Shown here in pieces: positions 61,164 to 64,000 of a stretch of DNA of 64,000 nt. Origin of the DNA: JBBDQZ01 sp040905705. Its GTDB lineage: Bacteria > Bacteroidota > Rhodothermia > Balneolales > Natronogracilivirgulaceae. The stretch is taken from contig JBBDQZ010000029.1 in the NCBI GenBank assembly GCA_040905705.1, positions 1 through 64,000 on the forward strand, written 5' to 3'. Position 1 is the first letter of the stretch; each line of letters opens with the position of its first letter. Position numbers and translations under genes: made by a program. The notes beneath the pieces are model-generated. The model was given only the letters and a program-made list of their open reading frames with translations, did no database searches and was not told the DNA's origin.

Positions 61164-61850
61164 TTATTTATTATCCGTATTAGTGCTTTCTTTAAGAAAA
61201 TGCTCGACAATATCAGACGCATGACCCCTGGCGCCCAGGCCAAAGGCAAGAGCAAAAGCGAGGCAAACAGCACCAAAGATCAGAAGGAATGCAATAGTGA
61301 TGATTTCCCTGCCGATGTTCAATTGTGTCAGCGTTACAGAAATCACAAAAAGTATAAAAGCATATTGAATGAACCCTCCGATAAATTCGGCATATTTAAC
61401 CTTGATATTACTTAAATACGTAATGGCAACCTGTGACAGTACGGTCGCCAGAAAAAATCCGAATATCAAAATGAATGAGGCTACGATAATATTGGGAATG
61501 AACAGTATGATTTCATTGAAAAGTTCTGAGGCGCCGGTAATTCCCAGAGTGTCAAATGCCGCAAGGATCACAATTAGAATGATCAGCCAGTAGAACATAG
61601 ATCCAATGATTTGAATTGCCGTGGATTTGATGCCTCCATCCTGAAGAAACTGATCCACCTTTGATTTCTCTGTAATTTTTTCAAATCGAACAATTCCGAG
61701 TAATTTGATAATGAGCGTTTTTATGATTTTAGCTATAAGCCATCCGATGATCAGAATAACCAACGCTCCCAGTAGCTTGGGGATGAAGGCAGCCAGTTGA
61801 TCGAAAAAAGTAAGATATGACTGCTCAAGGATAGTCAAAATATTATTCAT
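61164..61850 (-). CDS. CmpX-like small-conductance mechanosensitive channel homologue
   Basis: The 228-residue protein has about five hydrophobic helices and carries the conserved TM-helix repeats of the CmpX group: LLGALVILIIGWLIAKIIKT, then KSKVDQFLQDGGIK, VASFILIFGFFLATVLSQ and FGAVCLAFALAFGLGARGHA. The last block, Gly/Ala-rich with GLGARGHA, is the typical end of the pore region. The start is decided by a GGAGGGG ribosome site 3-9 bases before the ATG at 61850. Such proteins respond to membrane tension. It is divergent from the L,D-transpeptidase gene and abuts an amidohydrolase fragment. Confidence 0.85.
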   Translation of the reverse strand: MNNILTILEQSYLTFFDQLAAFIPKLLGALVILIIGWLIAKIIKTLIIKLLGIVRFEKITEKSKVDQFLQDGGIKSTAIQIIGSMFYWLIILIVILAAFDTLGITGASELFNEIILFIPNIIVASFILIFGFFLATVLSQVAITYLSNIKVKYAEFIGGFIQYAFILFVISVTLTQLNIGREIITIAFLLIFGAVCLAFALAFGLGARGHASDIVEHFLKESTNTDNK

Positions 61851-62056
61851 AACCCCTCCATTTTGTGTAAGTTGAGTTGTTTGCTCATCTATTGCTCTAT
61901 CAATAAATGACAATTTCAAATGATCAACAAATTTTTTTTGAAATATATTAAAGGAAGTGCGGGTAAATAATACTCAAGAAGTATATTATCAGGGGGAGAA
62001 AGCCGGTTTTATCATCGTATACAAAATCATTAAATCTGTTAATTCTGTTGATTCCC

Positions 62057-62632
62057 ATGTTTCAGGGTGTCTTTTTAACTTTTTTACTACAATTCGGATG
62101 TTTAACTGCAGGCAAGGCAGACGATACCGTATCCGCGTTACCGTTTTTGAAGGATATGCGGATCGAGGTGAATCTTCGCAATCGTGAATTGTATGTTATC
62201 GGAGAAAGCGGGATCACCGTTTATCCGGTTGCTGTCGGCCGCCCTGAATGGCCTACGCGGACGGGAAGCTGGTATATTTACCAGGTTGTATGGAATCCGT
62301 GGTGGCATCCGCCTGATGAATCCTGGGCGTGGAACCGGGCGATTATGGCACCGGGTGATCCCGACAATCCGATGGGTCGCGCTCAGCTTATTTACGATCC
62401 TCCGCGATCTATACACGGAACTAATGAGCCGCTATCGATCGGTAAAGCCGTTTCCCACGGATCTATCCGTGTATCGAATGAAACAGCCATGTTATTGGCA
62501 CGGAAAATCATGGAAGTGAATGGTATTATCTGCGGAGAGGAGTGGTACGATGACGTAAGAAGTAACCGCAGTAAAAATGTGAAAATAAATCTGCCTAACC
62601 CTATACCCATCCGTGTTTACCAGGAATACTGA
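62057..62632 (+). CDS. YkuD-type L,D-transpeptidase with Ser at the catalytic Cys position
   Basis: The exported 191-residue protein has a signal-like N-terminus (VFLTFLLQFGCLTAGKADD). The YkuD domain opens with IEVNLRNRELYVIGESG and VYPVAVGRPEWPTRTGSWYI. The active-site area reads IHGTNEPLSIGKAVSHGSIR; the normal motif is SHGCIR. The codon at 62462-62464 is TCT, one base from TGT, so the nucleophilic cysteine is serine. The His residues are kept, and the frame is intact. A role in peptidoglycan binding or as inactive partner, or a sequencing difference, must be considered. The ATG at 62057 is preferred to a TTG three codons upstream. Confidence 0.82.
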   Translation: MFQGVFLTFLLQFGCLTAGKADDTVSALPFLKDMRIEVNLRNRELYVIGESGITVYPVAVGRPEWPTRTGSWYIYQVVWNPWWHPPDESWAWNRAIMAPGDPDNPMGRAQLIYDPPRSIHGTNEPLSIGKAVSHGSIRVSNETAMLLARKIMEVNGIICGEEWYDDVRSNRSKNVKINLPNPIPIRVYQEY

Positions 62633-62727
62633 AAAGATCTGGACCGGTATTGCCCGGGTATTAATCCAGTCACTGTTGGAAGAAGATGTTAAATCCTGTT
62701 GATCGTACCAAAGCCAGGCAAAGCCTG

Positions 62728-62863
62728 ATAAGTTATATGGGTTATAATGCTTATTAATAAGGTAATGGACTTATTTTATTTGTATTGCTATAATAATTGT
62801 CTTATACTTATATTTGATAAGTTAAGTGCCTTATTATTAATATTTATAAGTCAAATAACTTAT
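62728..62863. promoter_or_regulatory. Array of five 18-bp operator-like sites
   Basis: Sites of form ATAAG-N8-CTTAT lie at 62728-62745 (right arm GTTAT), 62757-62774, 62788-62805 (right arm only), 62817-62834 and 62846-62863. Three of them are exact in both arms: ATAAGGTAATGGACTTAT, ATAAGTTAAGTGCCTTAT and ATAAGTCAAATAACTTAT. Start-to-start distances are 29, 31, 29 and 29 bp, close to three helical turns, so bound proteins would face the same side of DNA. Self-binding by SatD is inferred from its HTH domain. Confidence 0.75.
62766..62794 (+). promoter_or_regulatory. Promoter of satD embedded in the operator array
   Basis: TGGACT (four of six to TTGACA) at 62766-62771, a 17-bp spacer, and a perfect TATAAT at 62789-62794. 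The -35 lies within operator site 2 and the -10 occupies the left half of site 3, which explains why that half-site is not conserved. Transcription would start near 62801. Confidence 0.6.
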
Positions 62864-62889
62864 AAATATGGCTCAAATAGAGGAGTTTC

Positions 62890-63549
62890 ATGAACCGGGC
62901 AATAATCACAGCAGATCTCGAGGAATCAACGAAGTGCTCGTCCGCTGAGCTGGATATGTTGATAGATTTCATTAAAAAGGAAATTCATGGGCCACCTTCT
63001 GAAATGCTTATTCATCAGGCTGTATTTTACAGGGGGGACAGCTTTCAGGCACTGGTGCGGCATCCTGCAGATGCTTTGCGGACAGCGATGATTTTAAAAA
63101 CCGGGATCAATAAATTCGTCACAAATGAAGTAGAGTATCGCAGGGGAAGCAAAGTAAAATATGATGTTGCAATTGCTATCGGACTGGGTGACGTTACAAA
63201 GGATCTTCCGCTGGAAGAGAGCAATGAGAAACCTTTTATACTTTCGGGCAGAGGCCTGGAGCAGTTGAAGTCGAGCCGGTTGACCATCGGGGTTTTCACC
63301 GGCCGGAGTGATACAGACAGGAATTTTGAGACGATGTTTTATTTGTATGAATGGATCATGAAAAAGTGGTCTTTGTCATCGGCGGAACTGATTTATCACA
63401 AGCTTAAAGGCAAGACGGAACGGGAGATTGCCAAAGAGCTGAATATCAGTCAGTCGGCCGCCAATCAGAGAAGTCATGCCGCATGCTGGAACGGTCTGGA
63501 CCGATTGTTAAAGCGATACAAAGAAGTAGTGGAAACTCTGTACACCTGA
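62890..63549 (+). CDS. satD: SatD-family protein with nucleotidyl-cyclase-like N-terminal half and C-terminal HTH
   Basis: The 219-residue protein matches the SatD family. Its N-terminal half (about 1-140) has the layout of a class III nucleotidyl-cyclase domain: AIITADLEESTK, YRGDSFQALVRHPADALRTA, YDVAIAIGLGDV and LSGRGLEQLKSSRLTIGV. Asp 9 and Asp 50 occupy the positions of the two metal-binding Asp residues in cyclases. A helix-turn-helix lies at about 174-203 (KTEREIAKELNISQSAANQR). This suggests a ligand-sensing transcription regulator rather than an active cyclase; the idea is mine. A strong GAGGAG precedes the ATG, and an operator array lies upstream. The DUF3307 gene follows 17 bp later, the usual partner. 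Confidence 0.85.
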   Translation: MNRAIITADLEESTKCSSAELDMLIDFIKKEIHGPPSEMLIHQAVFYRGDSFQALVRHPADALRTAMILKTGINKFVTNEVEYRRGSKVKYDVAIAIGLGDVTKDLPLEESNEKPFILSGRGLEQLKSSRLTIGVFTGRSDTDRNFETMFYLYEWIMKKWSLSSAELIYHKLKGKTEREIAKELNISQSAANQRSHAACWNGLDRLLKRYKEVVETLYT

Positions 63550-63566
63550 AAAACGGAGAGTATAAC

Positions 63567-64000
63567 ATGATGGAATTTTGGAGCGTATTGGTACCATTGC
63601 TTACGGCACATATCCTGACGGATTTTTTTCTGCAAACCCGGGAAATGGTTACGGCAAAGGAAAAAAATAATCTTATGACTTTTTGGTCATATCTACACGC
63701 CGGGATTGCCGGGGTTACGGCTTATCTGTTGGTTGCATCCTGGACATATCATTATATTTTTTGGGTTACAGCAATTTCTCATCTGTTCATTGATGCCTGG
63801 AAAAATTCCCGAAAAAATACCCACAGTCTGCCACTGTTCTTTATAGATCAGTTTATGCACCTGTTGATCATAGTCGGTTTATATTTCTGGATTACCGGCT
63901 GGGGGGCAAATAGGGAATTCATAACCGGTTTACCTATGAGAGAGGTCAGTATAATCGGTTTGGGGCTTCTGTTTGTGACAAGGCCGTCGAGTGTCATTAT
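63567..64000 (+). CDS. DUF3307 membrane protein, 3' end outside the window
   Basis: The frame starts at ATG 63567 (or 63570) and stays open to the window end for about 144 codons. It encodes a membrane protein with helices at VLVPLLTAHILTDFFLQ, YLHAGIAGVTAYLLVASW, YIFWVTAISHLFIDAW and FMHLLIIVGLYFWITGW. The motifs HxxTDFFLQ, SHLFIDAWK and IDQFMHL with conserved His, Asp and Gln are those of DUF3307. It forms an operon with satD, a pairing that is common in bacteria, and is therefore probably controlled by the operator array upstream. Its biochemical role is unknown. Confidence 0.88.
   Translation, partial: MMEFWSVLVPLLTAHILTDFFLQTREMVTAKEKNNLMTFWSYLHAGIAGVTAYLLVASWTYHYIFWVTAISHLFIDAWKNSRKNTHSLPLFFIDQFMHLLIIVGLYFWITGWGANREFITGLPMREVSIIGLGLLFVTRPSSVI

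Larger units (their letters stand above)
62633..62889. other. Control region in front of satD
   Basis: 257 bp between the L,D-transpeptidase stop and the satD start. It has no ORF of note. It holds five 18-bp operator-like sites, a sigma70 promoter with a perfect TATAAT, a perfect CTTATTAATAAG palindrome (62750-62761) overlapping the second site, and a GAGGAG ribosome site before the satD ATG. Confidence 0.7.

Noticed and set aside
1..64000. CRISPR arrays, insertion sequences, prophage or rRNA operons
   Set aside because: No regularly spaced repeats of CRISPR type, no transposase or integrase frames, no phage genes and no rRNA-like sequence were found.

Overview
The window is 64 kb of chromosomal DNA from a Gram-negative bacterium. 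The best guess is the Bacteroidota/Rhodothermota/Balneolota group. The pointers are a cell-surface protein with lamin-tail repeats and a C-terminal domain of the gliding/FlgD-like type, a DUF6132 protein, a nuo operon of eleven genes without nuoEFG, single-chain GlyRS, and the SatD-DUF3307 pair. Strong Shine-Dalgarno motifs and sigma70-like promoters are visible, which fits the Balneolota/Rhodothermota side better than the classical Bacteroidia. This placement is inference; no rRNA or tRNA gene was seen.

Layout. 1-10 kb: glutamate racemase (cut by the window edge), a 1207-residue surface protein, asd, GlyRS, an FKBP isomerase, a luciferase-like monooxygenase and a DUF2459 lipoprotein. 10.5-17.5 kb: a seven-gene drug-efflux operon of the CecR/YbhGFSR type (TetR regulator, TolC, HlyD, two ATPases, two permeases) with a promoter and three operator-like sites in front. 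17.6-21.1 kb: an NfeD protease with its slipin partner, then UppP. 21.3-29.6 kb: small membrane proteins, a cyclophilin lipoprotein, an AbgT transporter, a beta-carbonic anhydrase, a P1B-4-like metal ATPase, phosphoglucomutase and DUF6132. 29.6-35.1 kb: proBA, an outer-membrane protein and a DUF2207 protein. 35.1-51.6 kb: the energy block, with pyruvate:ferredoxin oxidoreductase, a dihydroorotate-dehydrogenase-like flavoprotein and nuoABCDHIJKLMN. 51.9-56.2 kb: small proteins, LemA and an M48 protease. 56.3-59.6 kb: a three-gene operon of unknown purpose (aberrant Nramp, SDR, DHDPS-like). 59.6-64 kb: an exported peroxiredoxin, a decayed patch with sulfotransferase and amidohydrolase remnants, a CmpX-like channel, an L,D-transpeptidase with Ser in place of the catalytic Cys, and SatD-DUF3307.

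How parts may work together. PFOR makes reduced ferredoxin, and the complex I encoded next door lacks its NADH-oxidising module in this window, so ferredoxin or another low-potential donor may feed it. A perfect FNR-type box and a structured leader precede PFOR. The most novel-looking signal is in front of satD: five 18-bp sites of form ATAAG-N8-CTTAT, spaced 29, 31, 29 and 29 bp, straddle a promoter with a perfect TATAAT. SatD itself combines a nucleotidyl-cyclase-like N-terminal half with a C-terminal helix-turn-helix, suggesting a self-regulated, ligand-sensing module with the DUF3307 membrane protein.
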